Source: a bacterium (GTDB lineage Bacteria; Patescibacteriota; Minisyncoccia; UBA6257; GWB1-50-10). From it: a DNA stretch of 32,285 nt. The translations under genes and the position numbers were made by a program. The notes beneath the pieces were generated by a model. It was not told where the DNA came from. It ran no database searches and saw only the letters and a program-made list of their open reading frames with translations. Where the stretch lies: assembly GCA_002686365.1 (NCBI GenBank), contig NZBZ01000018.1, positions 1 through 32,285 of the forward strand. Direction: 5' to 3'. Shown piece by piece: positions 1-8,357 of this stretch; position 1 is the stretch's first letter, and each line of letters starts with the position of its first letter.

Positions 1-331
1 CTCCCAGAATTTTGAAGTTTTCCTCGTTTTCTTTTCCAAACCTATATACTGTCTGGGATGTCTCTGTTAAATCTTTTGGAGAGAAAACAACTCCTATTTG
101 CCCCTCTATTTCTTTAGGGTCAATATCTATTTTTCCTCCCTTAAAGACGAGCTTTAGAAGACGTTTTTTTACTACTTTATATGATGCCCCAATTTCCTTT
201 AGGGACTTTCTAAGCGTGTTTGCCTCACTTACTGGAAGTCCTGTGAAATCTGTAAGTAATACAGTCTCACTTTCCTGCAATCGCTTTATTTCTTCTTCTA
301 CGAGTTGTTCTTTTTGTCTTTTTGTTAGCAC
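1..331 (-). CDS. rplJ: Ribosomal protein L10, N-terminal part (cut by window edge)
   Basis: Translating the minus strand from a GTG at 331 gives VLTKRQKEQLVEEEIKRL, then ETVLLTDFTGLPVSEANTLR, then GASYKVVKKRLLKL. This is the classic L10 N-terminal domain: a helix, the 'D(F/Y)xGL' segment and the 'yKVvKNtLlk' rRNA-binding strand. L10 anchors the L7/L12 stalk to 23S rRNA. About 110 residues are present and the rest lies beyond base 1. No ATG is available in frame. GTG at 331 matches the usual L10 start (M-L-T-K), but GTG 352, TTG 355 and GTG 361 are also in frame, and no clear Shine-Dalgarno site decides between them. The gene is preceded by its own promoter and a leader with a terminator-like hairpin, so it is probably autoregulated. 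The identification is confident; the exact start is less so. Confidence 0.9.
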   Translation of the reverse strand, partial: MLTKRQKEQLVEEEIKRLQESETVLLTDFTGLPVSEANTLRKSLKEIGASYKVVKKRLLKLVFKGGKIDIDPKEIEGQIGVVFSPKDLTETSQTVYRFGKENEENFKILG

Positions 332-337
332 ACTAAT

Positions 338-402
338 TGCACTAATGTACACCAATTGCACGAATACGTTTGTGTCATTCGTGTCTCATTCGTGTCATTA
401 GT
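338..402. repeat. Degenerate short repeats just upstream of rplJ
   Basis: The plus strand carries TCATTCGTGTC twice in tandem, followed by TCATTAGTG, and nearby copies of AATTGCAC. Together they make a low-complexity block over the likely translation start of rplJ. No function is apparent. Some in-frame GTG and TTG codons that could serve as starts fall inside it. Confidence 0.5.
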
Positions 403-406
403 GAGC

Positions 407-426
407 AAAAAACGACCTTTCGGCCG
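407..426 (-). terminator. Attenuator-like intrinsic terminator in the rplJ leader
   Basis: On the minus strand, CGGCC-GAAA-GGTCG forms a 5-bp stem, including one G-U pair, closed by a GNRA tetraloop. It is followed at once by six T. It lies about 75 nt upstream of the L10 start and downstream of the candidate promoter. That is the layout of a transcription attenuator, as known for L10 leaders of Firmicutes. The stem is short, so termination may be conditional. Confidence 0.5.
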
Positions 427-432
427 CAGAAC

Positions 433-470
433 GTAGCTTATAGCTTTTAGCTTCATTAGCTTCTAGCTTT
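433..470 (-). repeat. Diverged copy of the 35-bp AGCT-rich repeat found in uvrC
   Basis: The core TAGCTTATAGCTTTTAGCTT followed by CATTAGC (plus strand) differs by one base from the corresponding part of the two identical 35-bp copies in uvrC (17516-17550 and 17918-17952). Here it sits in the untranslated leader of rplJ, next to the attenuator hairpin. It is dominated by repeats of TAGCTT. Confidence 0.7.
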
Positions 471-531
471 CGCTTTTCCTCAATAGGACTTATTGTTCGC
501 CTATTATCTGCGGATTTTGTCTCGCCATAGA

Positions 532-546
532 CTAGACTTTGTCTAG
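532..546 (-). other. Stem-loop in the rplJ leader
   Basis: CTAGAC and GTCTAG form a perfect 6-bp stem with a 3-nt loop. Outer CGCC/GGCG segments could extend the stem. It lies early in the transcribed L10 leader, where a protein-binding structure would be expected if L10 regulates itself. The binding role is inference only. Confidence 0.4.
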
Positions 547-569
547 CCGAAGGCGGATTTGTATTATCT

Positions 570-597
570 ATATTACTTTATTTTGTTTTTTTGTCAA
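570..597 (-). promoter_or_regulatory. Candidate sigma70-type promoter for rplJ
   Basis: On the minus strand a perfect -35 TTGACA (592-597) is followed after 16 bp by TAATAT (570-575), a moderate -10 match. It lies just after the stop of the 2554-aa gene and about 240 bp upstream of rplJ. It would start a long leader RNA near 563. The -35 is unambiguous but the -10 is weak. Confidence 0.55.
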
Positions 598-605
598 TAT
601 GGCTT

Positions 606-3600
606 CTAGGCTGCCTTTTCTGCTATTTTCATTGCTTCATCTACATTTCTAAATACATGTATTCCTCTTCTATTTTCAAATCTAGCCATTTCCTCTCCAA
701 ACAACTGCAGAAGCTGTCTTGCTGCTGCTTGGTTCTTCTCTCCAATTCCTGCTATGACCTTAGGAAGAGCTGCAAGTTGCTCTGCCTTTTTCTCTACCCC
801 TCCTCCTCCTTTTACTGCTTCTTCCCAGCCGTCCCGCAGGATAGCCTTTATATCTGGTCTATATCCTGGACCAAAATTCAATGCTATGCGTGGCAGATCC
901 TTGCTTCCTTTAAACTCCACTATCCCGCTTACGCCTCCTTTTGTGAAAGACATAGGTCCTTTTGGTATGTCTCCAAATGGCGAACGAACTACATGTTCTG
1001 CTGCTCTTTCATTTGTAACTGTTTTTATCTCGCCTATATTAGCTGGAGCTTCTTCTTGTACTGATTTATCTGCCTGCACTACTCTATCTGCATCTGGGTA
1101 TACTATTTCTTCTTTTCGTAGTTGTTCTGATGCTCTTGCTGGCTCAGTTTTGCCACCCTCTGATGATGCTTCTTCTGCTGCCTGATCTGCCACACCTCCG
1201 GGGGTGGGGGCCTTCTCTTCGTATACATCATCTATCTCTACGCCTCCTGGCGCCATGCCTCCACCTTCTTCTGGAAACCACTCTTTGACGCCAAGTTCTC
1301 CGTTTGACCCTTTTTCAAGTGTATATGATGGCATATTGTCTCCCAGAAGTACCTGTGTTTCCATTCCGGTTTCTGGATCAATATATCCACCGGGCTTTAT
1401 TAAAAGTTCTCCTGTTATTTTATTTGCCCAATCGTGAACCTCTGTGGATTTTGGGTCTATATTTTCTACGCCCTCCCATCTGTCTGGGTCCCAATATCTT
1501 GGATTGTCCTTAAGGACCTCACGCACTGCCTGCCACACTCCCTCGCCCGGCTTAACCTTTCCGACTTGTATCATGTGTTCTCGCGTAGGGGCTTCTTCGG
1601 ATACTGATTCTACGGAAGCTTCGCTCTGTTCTATTATTTCTGGTGCTTCTGCTCCCCTGTCTGCTTGTTCAACAGCCTGTCCTATTCTTGTATCAGCTCT
1701 TCCTGAATCTTCTGCTGACATGGGGGCGCTTGTTCTCATTTCCGAATGTGCTATTTCTAACAAATTTCCATGTGATGTGTTTCCTTTCTGAATTGCCATC
1801 AGAGTTTCCTTCAATTCTGCTGGTGTATATTCTCCACCCTTGTAAAGACCATACACCTGCCGTGTTACTAAGTCTGGGTTTTCTAAATCAATTCCAAAAT
1901 TTTCCTGCAGTGTTTTTGCTGTAACCTGTCCTGGCGGCACACTTCTTGCTTCTGCGACCATATCCATAAATCCACGCGCCTCCCTACTTACTTCTATTGG
2001 GTGGTCAGCTCCTGGCCAAAGATCCCGCAGCCATGTGCTCACCCCGACTACAGCTCCCGCTCCAACTAAAGCTCCTGCAGCTGCTCCATTTTTTATCTTT
2101 TTTCGTATCTCCTTTTTCTGCGCATCTGAAATTCTTGCCTCTCTAATATTCAAAACTCGCTCCAACCTATCTTCAATTCCAGACTTCTCTTTTTTCAATT
2201 CTCTGTCTGCAAGCATTATTTCTGCTTTTAGGAGCGTTTGTAGAAACTCATATTTATTTTTTGCCTGCTCTCCTGACTTTCCAAAGTTTATCAGTCCCTC
2301 CCCAAACTTCCGTTTTGTATATTCAACTCTAGCTCTTAGAGCCTCTTCCTCTGTTGGATATCTTGCCTTTACCCTTCTCCATATGTCTCCTTCGTGACGA
2401 GGAAGAAATCTTTCTCCGCCTTCTTCCATTTCATCTCTCTTTCTATTTATCCATTCTTTTCCTGCCTGCTTTCGCTTCTCTCGTATCTCTTCATCTGTTG
2501 GGAAGTCTCCGCTTTCAATTTTCTGCATGAGGGATTCGAGTTTTTCTGTCACTCCAACCTCTCTTTCTGTGGTTCGTTCACCATATTTTACTTTTATTGT
2601 TTTTTTCGCATCAACAAAATTGCTTGAGGTATTTTCAATTTTAAATAACTGCTCCTCGAGCTTCCTTATCTTCTTGCGTTTTCCTGCCCTTGTTCGACTA
2701 TCTTTTGCATTTTTCAATTCCTCAAAAGCACTCGCGAGTGCTTCCTTCTTGTTTCTTACTTTTTCTCCAGCCTCTCCTCTCCGTCCTGACTTTTCTTCTT
2801 CTCGTATTGCCTTCTCTGCCCTCCACTTTCCCATATATCCTCCTCCGATTGCCAAACCAACAGGCATAGCCAGTGGCGCAGCTACAGCAAGGGCCTGTAT
2901 GCCTAATGCTGCTCCCACCGGACTGAGCGCCATTGTTGCTCCACGAGCTCCTTGCCGTACTGCCATCCCCTTCCATCTATCTAGAACTGCCTGCTTTGCT
3001 ATCCTCTGCCAAGCAGGGAGTAATTCAATGTCCTGCAGCAATCCTTCTGCGTCCTTATTCGTATTTAGTATTTGCTGCAGCTCAATGTCTTTGCTGACAC
3101 TTGCCACCCACATTGCCGCGTCCCTATCTCCTATCCTGCCCGCCTCTACTTCAAGCATTTCTCCTTTTGCCTTTTCATATGCCTCTTTTGTTTCCTGAAG
3201 TTTCTTCTGTTCTTTTCCCTTCGCAGTTCTTGAGGTCCAATCATACATTATCTCGCTGTATGCTGATGCAGCCTCATTAAATGTCCTTACCACCTTCTTT
3301 TCTCTTGCCCTATAGTCTTCAGGATTTATGTATTGAGTTTCGAGTGATCCGTCTTTTCTTATTTTTATATCCCCCTCGCTCTCCCCCACCACTTTTGTGA
3401 AAAATCTTATGGTTTCTTCATGCGCCTCCATGCCTCCATACCGCAATTCTCCTGCGGTTCGCTTTTCTTCCTCTAAAACGCGCGCTGGCCTTAGTACATA
3501 TTTTAAGGCCCTTTGAACTCTTCCCACATCTCTCGTATCTTCTGCCAGCTTTGTGTCTGCGCTTTCTTTTGCCTCCTCTTGGACGCGCGCCAATACAACC

Positions 3601-6600
3601 TGCCTTAGGTTTTCTAATACTAGAGCCTGCTTTCCTACGGACAACTCCTTGAATCCCTGGATTCTTCTTAACTCTTCATTCGTGATATTGAATCCCTCAA
3701 ATCCTTTTTGTATAGCTTCATATTGAGTTCTTTCTTGTTTCGCTCGAATTCCTCCCGGAGCTTCATTCTTCCGCTCTATGGCGTTATCGATTCTTTCAAT
3801 TGCGCCATCGTAGTCGTCCTCTAGTTTTTCGTTTTTTCCAACGCTATATATTTTTCGCAATGCTCCTGCGACTGCGCGCTTACGCTCGAGCATGCCAATA
3901 GTATCTGCGCGCAAATTGTCATCAACACTCTCATTTGGAAAATAAAACAGTTCTGCCATTCCCTCATCAGATAGAGAATTTAGACGAGTTACATTTTCTG
4001 TATCGTTTCTTTTGTTCAGCGCTATTTCAAGTGCTCGTACTGCAATTTGATTCCGTGTATTTAAGAGCGCTGCTTCGTATTCTTCCTGCTCTTGCTGTGT
4101 CATGCCTGCAACATTCATATCTTCCTCAAGTCCAATGTATAAATTACATTTTCTACTGACTTGACTTTCACCTTCTACTTTCTCATTTTGCTCCTGTTTA
4201 TATCGTAGTGCTCTTAATGCTCTTTTGTATCGCGCTTGCACTGATTCTTTAAGTTCCTCATCTTCTTTTTTCAGATGGATTTGATACTCTGCTTTTGCAA
4301 GCGCCACTTCTTTTTGAAGTATGTTTATATCTTTTGTGATGGGTGCTTCTGTAGATGCTGTTGAGAGTCCGGTAAATAAAGCGTCTTTTTCTGACTGCGG
4401 CAGTGCTCGAAGTTCTTTGGCCTGCTCAGGATCTTCTTTTTCTAACATATCCTCTAATTCTAGAAATGCGAGTTCATTTCTCCTTTCCTGCAAATCTTCA
4501 TAATATCCAGCTATTTTTTCGTTGTCGGTTTCTTCTCGTATATATGCAAGTAGTTCTTCGTGATTCTTTGCCCTCCTTCCCTTACGCATGATATCTTCTT
4601 CAGCATCTCTTTCAAGGACAACATATGCCTTATATCTTTCTTTTAAGTATCCTCTTCTCTCTTTTGTCTGTTCTCGGAGCTGTTCTTTTTCTTCCTCGGA
4701 TGGCTGACCTTCGGAACGCGCCTCCGCCTCACTCATTTTCTGCTCTGCTTCCCATACTTCTCTTTTCTCTGAATCCTCAAAACGGGCAAGTAAGGCAGAG
4801 AGAGTTTGTACGCCTTGAATTTCTAAATCAATTACTTCTACAGATCTTGTTATTTCTTTTTGCTCCCCATCCTCTCCTTCTATTTCACTCGAGATAGTTG
4901 CTGTCTTGCTTTCTTTGTGAACCTCTTTCACTCTCCACACTTCCCCATCTTTTGTTCCATCTCCGTTACGAATTTTTACGCGATCCCCCTCAAAAAGCCC
5001 TAGCCCTGTTCCTTGTTTTTGCTCTAACTCTCCCGACCCCTCTTCTATATCCCCTTCTGCATATTCAGGCAAATCTTCTTGCTCTTCATGCCTTTTTATA
5101 TTGCCTTCTACTTTTTCCCTTCTTCCTTTTTCTTGTATCATTTCTGCCACTTCTTTTGCTTTTTCAAGGTCTGGATTTGGATATTTTTTATATATGAGAA
5201 AATTGGCAATTGTTTCAAGCCTCATATCCCGATTCCTTGGGTTCATTTTTTCCGCTAACTCTACTGCCCAGTCAGCATCTCCATCTTGCAAAACTTCATC
5301 TGAGCTAGTTCTTAGCTGATCGTCTATTCGTTCTAAAAATCCTCTTGTTTCTTCTATTGCTTTTTCCGCGCTTCCCTTAAAGCTTATCTGTTTAATTTCC
5401 CGCGCTGCTTCCCGCGCTTGCCTTAATGCCTCCTGCACGCCCTCTCCTCTCCCTTGATACTTTTCTTCTTCAGCAATATCCACTAAGGCGCGCACTTTGC
5501 TGACTGGACTTTTCATCTCTTCGACTACTGCTTTTGCCCCCTCCATATTTCCTTCTCTTAAATCTTCTTTTAATCTCTTCAAATTTTCTAAATCTGTGCC
5601 TTCCATTCCCTCCTCTAGTTTTCTTTCTCTGTTTTTAGGCCCTTCATCTTCTGAGGTCGGCGGCAGTGTTTCGTCTGGATGCTCTACGCCATGACTAAAC
5701 GCTTCTCTGTCTTCTTGAGTTATGTCTGATATAATATCAACCTCTTTGGGTTCCTCGTCGTGCTCTGGAATGCCCTGATATGCTCTTTCGGCGCGTCCCG
5801 TTGAAATATGGGGGCCTGTTCCGGGCATTCTCTGGTCTTCTTCAACTACACGTCCCTCAGAATCTCCTTGATCTGGTTCTGGCGCTGTTTCCTGTGCAGT
5901 CGCGCCTGCTCCTGCAGATTCTTCTCGCGCATCAATAGCCATTTGCGCAACTCTTCTTTTCCCATCGTCAGAAATTTTATCTGCAGTTACGCGAGCTCCT
6001 TCGAAATTTCTTTCTTTATCTACCTGAGCTATGGCTATCTCAAGAAAACGCTTGTCTCGCGTAGCTGGATCGCTGATGCTTTCTGCCTCTTCAGCTGCCT
6101 TTTCTAGCGCTCCATTTTGGTCTGATTCAGGCGCTGCTGTCTCATCTTCTTCTTCAGGGCCTGGCTCTGTGTCCGTTCTTCCTTCTACTGAGTCACGCTC
6201 TGGTGCAGCTTCTGCCTCTTCATGATTGTGTCCACTCACAAGATCTTCTAGTCCGGGCGCTTTGGTTTGAGCAGTTGTAATATAACTCACTCCGGTTCTA
6301 TCTGGATCTTTTTCTAGAACCCCCTCTTCTTCACGTCTTTCTAGAATCCTCTGGACCTCGTTCAAAATTCTCGTTGTTTCTCTTTTCGGAATCCCCCCCT
6401 GCCTCATAACGTACTCATGCGCTTCTCGTAAAGATACGCGTCCATCTCCTCTTGTTTGTTGCGTGATGTACTCTCCTATATACGTTCTTACTTCGCCTCC
6501 TGCCCTCTCTTTTTCTTTTCTTCTGCCTTCTCTTTGTTTTTCCTGCCTTGTTAAATCTACTCCCTTCTCGCTTAATTTCGCTTTTACGTTTTGTATTTTT

Positions 6601-8270
6601 TCTTCTTCTATTTCTGCCTCTTCACGCATCTTGCTAAACTCTCTTTCGTGCCCCACCCTTTCTTCTGCCGCTTCTTTCCATCCTTTAAGTGCTGCAATGA
6701 CTTGCTCTCTGTTTACCCTTGGATTTTTATTCAGAAAGTCATCTGGGTCTTGAGACTCCAATTCTTCAATATGCGCCTCTAACTCACTCTCGTCTGTTGG
6801 AGGTGAATTATATTTTGTTCTTTGAAGTTCTCTGTGGGCATTTGAAATCCTTTCTTTTGCCCGCACAATTCTTGCGTCTGACTCAACTGCCCTTGATTTT
6901 ATTTCTAGCTGTCTTTCTGCCAGCCTATCCCACTCTTCTTTCAGTCTTTGTATTTCTGGATCTTCCTGAGACCTCTCTTCTGTGGAATATGCTTCATAAT
7001 CTCCTACTCCTCCTCGCACTGCTGAATCTACTGGAGGCACGGGTTCTCCTTCAAACGGCTTCCCTCCTTTTGGATATGCAACTGGTTTTGGCAATTCTGC
7101 TTCTGCTGGCCTCTGGCTTACGTCTGGAGTTGGTGTTTGAGTGTGCGCTGACTCTTGTTCTGGCAATACCCCTGTCTCTCCTGGGCCTTCTTCTGCTATT
7201 ACTGTTTTATAACGGTTTCTTTTTCCTTCTACTGCCTGTAATGCCCCTGTTTTTTCAAGCTCTGCAATGACCTCCTGAACTGGCGTTACAAGCCCCACTT
7301 TTTTGTTTTGTGGTGTATTTGTTTCTTTTGCAACGCTTTCTACTACTTCTCCTAGTGACACGTCTTTCCCCTCACGAGCCATCTGTTCTACATAGCTTTT
7401 TACGGCATTATGTATGGGGTTTTCGTCTGCTTTTTCTTGTCCTGCTCCTTCTTCTCCATCTGCTCCATTTTCAGAGCCATCGTCTTCTGGGGGAGGTGGG
7501 GGCGCTTCGAGAGCTGATCCTCCAGCTGGTCCTGCTTCTGCTGTATCTAATGGTTCTTGCGTGGATTCTTCTCTTTCTCCCGCTGCCTGGGCTGGCTCCG
7601 CAGAAGACCCTTTCTCGATTTCTTCAATTCCCCTGAGAGCTATTTCTTTCCATCCTTCACTGGAAATCTGTCCTGCTGCCTCTCGAGCCCCCTCAATATC
7701 TTTTCTTGCCTGTTCAATAGCTATATGAGAAAGCGTTCTATCCGGATATCTCATCGCTGCTGTTGCCTGTGTTCGTGCCTCTTCCCATTTTTCTGCTTCC
7801 ACCAATCTGTCAACTTCTCTTGAGGCTCGCGCTAATGCTCTCCGTTCTGGGCCTTCCTCTTTTATCCGCTCATCTTCTCCCTCTGTCATTTCCCTTGCCC
7901 TTCTTGTTCGTTCTTCAAAACTTGTCTTCCCTTCTGTTGCTTCAGTCGATCTTTCCGGAGCCTTCTCCACATCAGCTGGCAAGACAGAACGCTGACTTAT
8001 TATCTCCCCCGATTCTGGATCTTTCTTTACAATAAGCGCCTGATCATCGAAAACTCCTTTCACTTCCCAGCCACCTTCTGCGCTTTCGCCTCGTACGCGC
8101 ACCAAATCTCCCCTCTTAAAGCGCGGGAGGTCTTTTGCTTCTTCTGGCCTTCTTTTTCGGTCCCTTCTTTTCTCTTCTTTTTCTTTTCTTTTTTCTCCTC
8201 TCTTTCGTTCTCTTTCTTCTTTCGGGGTTTCTCCTGAGACGTTAATTGGAATTGGGAATTTTTCAGACAT
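606..8270 (-). CDS. Giant 2554-aa protein of unknown function, coiled-coil, with SH3-like and helical-repeat segments
   Basis: I do not recognise this family. Visible parts: a very basic Lys/Arg/Glu N-terminus (1-48). Two SH3/KOW-like segments (about 50-100, FKRGDLVRVR...; about 1090-1150, LFEGDRVKIRNGDG...). Four helical repeat units of the 'A..I.d...r...l..IA' type (about 150-220, 725-785, 895-975, 995-1050). Two similar winged-helix-like segments (about 287-357 and 595-665). Long charged coiled-coil stretches follow (about 1150-2050). Two Gly/Ala-rich hydrophobic segments occur near 1775-1815 and 2060-2085, enough for membrane insertion. A possible LysM-like stretch lies near 2235, and a compact C-terminal domain at about 2430-2554. 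There is no N-terminal signal peptide, so about 1770 residues are probably cytoplasmic. The gene follows the dnaJ terminator and precedes rplJ. A -10-like TAAAAT lies 10 nt before the ATG, so it may have its own near-leaderless promoter. Domain assignments are by eye. Confidence 0.85.
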   Translation of the reverse strand: MSEKFPIPINVSGETPKEERERKRGEKRKEKEEKRRDRKRRPEEAKDLPRFKRGDLVRVRGESAEGGWEVKGVFDDQALIVKKDPESGEIISQRSVLPADVEKAPERSTEATEGKTSFEERTRRAREMTEGEDERIKEEGPERRALARASREVDRLVEAEKWEEARTQATAAMRYPDRTLSHIAIEQARKDIEGAREAAGQISSEGWKEIALRGIEEIEKGSSAEPAQAAGEREESTQEPLDTAEAGPAGGSALEAPPPPPEDDGSENGADGEEGAGQEKADENPIHNAVKSYVEQMAREGKDVSLGEVVESVAKETNTPQNKKVGLVTPVQEVIAELEKTGALQAVEGKRNRYKTVIAEEGPGETGVLPEQESAHTQTPTPDVSQRPAEAELPKPVAYPKGGKPFEGEPVPPVDSAVRGGVGDYEAYSTEERSQEDPEIQRLKEEWDRLAERQLEIKSRAVESDARIVRAKERISNAHRELQRTKYNSPPTDESELEAHIEELESQDPDDFLNKNPRVNREQVIAALKGWKEAAEERVGHEREFSKMREEAEIEEEKIQNVKAKLSEKGVDLTRQEKQREGRRKEKERAGGEVRTYIGEYITQQTRGDGRVSLREAHEYVMRQGGIPKRETTRILNEVQRILERREEEGVLEKDPDRTGVSYITTAQTKAPGLEDLVSGHNHEEAEAAPERDSVEGRTDTEPGPEEEDETAAPESDQNGALEKAAEEAESISDPATRDKRFLEIAIAQVDKERNFEGARVTADKISDDGKRRVAQMAIDAREESAGAGATAQETAPEPDQGDSEGRVVEEDQRMPGTGPHISTGRAERAYQGIPEHDEEPKEVDIISDITQEDREAFSHGVEHPDETLPPTSEDEGPKNRERKLEEGMEGTDLENLKRLKEDLREGNMEGAKAVVEEMKSPVSKVRALVDIAEEEKYQGRGEGVQEALRQAREAAREIKQISFKGSAEKAIEETRGFLERIDDQLRTSSDEVLQDGDADWAVELAEKMNPRNRDMRLETIANFLIYKKYPNPDLEKAKEVAEMIQEKGRREKVEGNIKRHEEQEDLPEYAEGDIEEGSGELEQKQGTGLGLFEGDRVKIRNGDGTKDGEVWRVKEVHKESKTATISSEIEGEDGEQKEITRSVEVIDLEIQGVQTLSALLARFEDSEKREVWEAEQKMSEAEARSEGQPSEEEKEQLREQTKERRGYLKERYKAYVVLERDAEEDIMRKGRRAKNHEELLAYIREETDNEKIAGYYEDLQERRNELAFLELEDMLEKEDPEQAKELRALPQSEKDALFTGLSTASTEAPITKDINILQKEVALAKAEYQIHLKKEDEELKESVQARYKRALRALRYKQEQNEKVEGESQVSRKCNLYIGLEEDMNVAGMTQQEQEEYEAALLNTRNQIAVRALEIALNKRNDTENVTRLNSLSDEGMAELFYFPNESVDDNLRADTIGMLERKRAVAGALRKIYSVGKNEKLEDDYDGAIERIDNAIERKNEAPGGIRAKQERTQYEAIQKGFEGFNITNEELRRIQGFKELSVGKQALVLENLRQVVLARVQEEAKESADTKLAEDTRDVGRVQRALKYVLRPARVLEEEKRTAGELRYGGMEAHEETIRFFTKVVGESEGDIKIRKDGSLETQYINPEDYRAREKKVVRTFNEAASAYSEIMYDWTSRTAKGKEQKKLQETKEAYEKAKGEMLEVEAGRIGDRDAAMWVASVSKDIELQQILNTNKDAEGLLQDIELLPAWQRIAKQAVLDRWKGMAVRQGARGATMALSPVGAALGIQALAVAAPLAMPVGLAIGGGYMGKWRAEKAIREEEKSGRRGEAGEKVRNKKEALASAFEELKNAKDSRTRAGKRKKIRKLEEQLFKIENTSSNFVDAKKTIKVKYGERTTEREVGVTEKLESLMQKIESGDFPTDEEIREKRKQAGKEWINRKRDEMEEGGERFLPRHEGDIWRRVKARYPTEEEALRARVEYTKRKFGEGLINFGKSGEQAKNKYEFLQTLLKAEIMLADRELKKEKSGIEDRLERVLNIREARISDAQKKEIRKKIKNGAAAGALVGAGAVVGVSTWLRDLWPGADHPIEVSREARGFMDMVAEARSVPPGQVTAKTLQENFGIDLENPDLVTRQVYGLYKGGEYTPAELKETLMAIQKGNTSHGNLLEIAHSEMRTSAPMSAEDSGRADTRIGQAVEQADRGAEAPEIIEQSEASVESVSEEAPTREHMIQVGKVKPGEGVWQAVREVLKDNPRYWDPDRWEGVENIDPKSTEVHDWANKITGELLIKPGGYIDPETGMETQVLLGDNMPSYTLEKGSNGELGVKEWFPEEGGGMAPGGVEIDDVYEEKAPTPGGVADQAAEEASSEGGKTEPARASEQLRKEEIVYPDADRVVQADKSVQEEAPANIGEIKTVTNERAAEHVVRSPFGDIPKGPMSFTKGGVSGIVEFKGSKDLPRIALNFGPGYRPDIKAILRDGWEEAVKGGGGVEKKAEQLAALPKVIAGIGEKNQAAARQLLQLFGEEMARFENRRGIHVFRNVDEAMKIAEKAA

Positions 8271-8280
8271 ATTCCTATCT

Positions 8281-8286
8281 ATTTTA
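8281..8286 (-). promoter_or_regulatory. Candidate -10 box for the 2554-aa gene
   Basis: TAAAAT on the minus strand ends 10 nt before the ATG at 8270, between the dnaJ terminator and the gene. Only a poor -35 (TTGGAT, 18-bp spacing) is visible. If used, the 5' UTR would be about 4 nt. Confidence 0.35.
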
Positions 8287-8312
8287 ACATTTCATATGTC
8301 TGCTATCCAATC

Positions 8313-8342
8313 AAAAACCCGCCATTTCATATGAAATGGCGG
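8313..8342 (-). terminator. Intrinsic terminator after dnaJ
   Basis: A perfect 24-bp palindrome (8319-8342; arms CCGCCATTTC and GAAATGGCGG around ATAT) is followed on the minus strand by G and five T. It lies 15 bp after the dnaJ stop and closes the heat-shock operon. Confidence 0.85.
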
Positions 8343-8357
8343 ACTCTCTTCTTCTCT

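Noticed and set aside
12-401. Plus-strand open frame of 129 codons at the left edge
   Set aside because: It is the shadow of rplJ and its leader on the minus strand; the minus-strand translation is clearly L10.
2722-2976. Minus-strand 84-codon frame overlapping the 2554-aa gene in another frame
   Set aside because: No ribosome binding site and no domain; it lies wholly within the long frame.
591-8035. Many plus-strand open frames of 60-220 codons opposite the 2554-aa gene
   Set aside because: They are Ser/Phe/Leu/Cys-rich antisense shadows of Glu/Lys/Arg-rich coiled-coil coding; none has a promoter or ribosome binding site.
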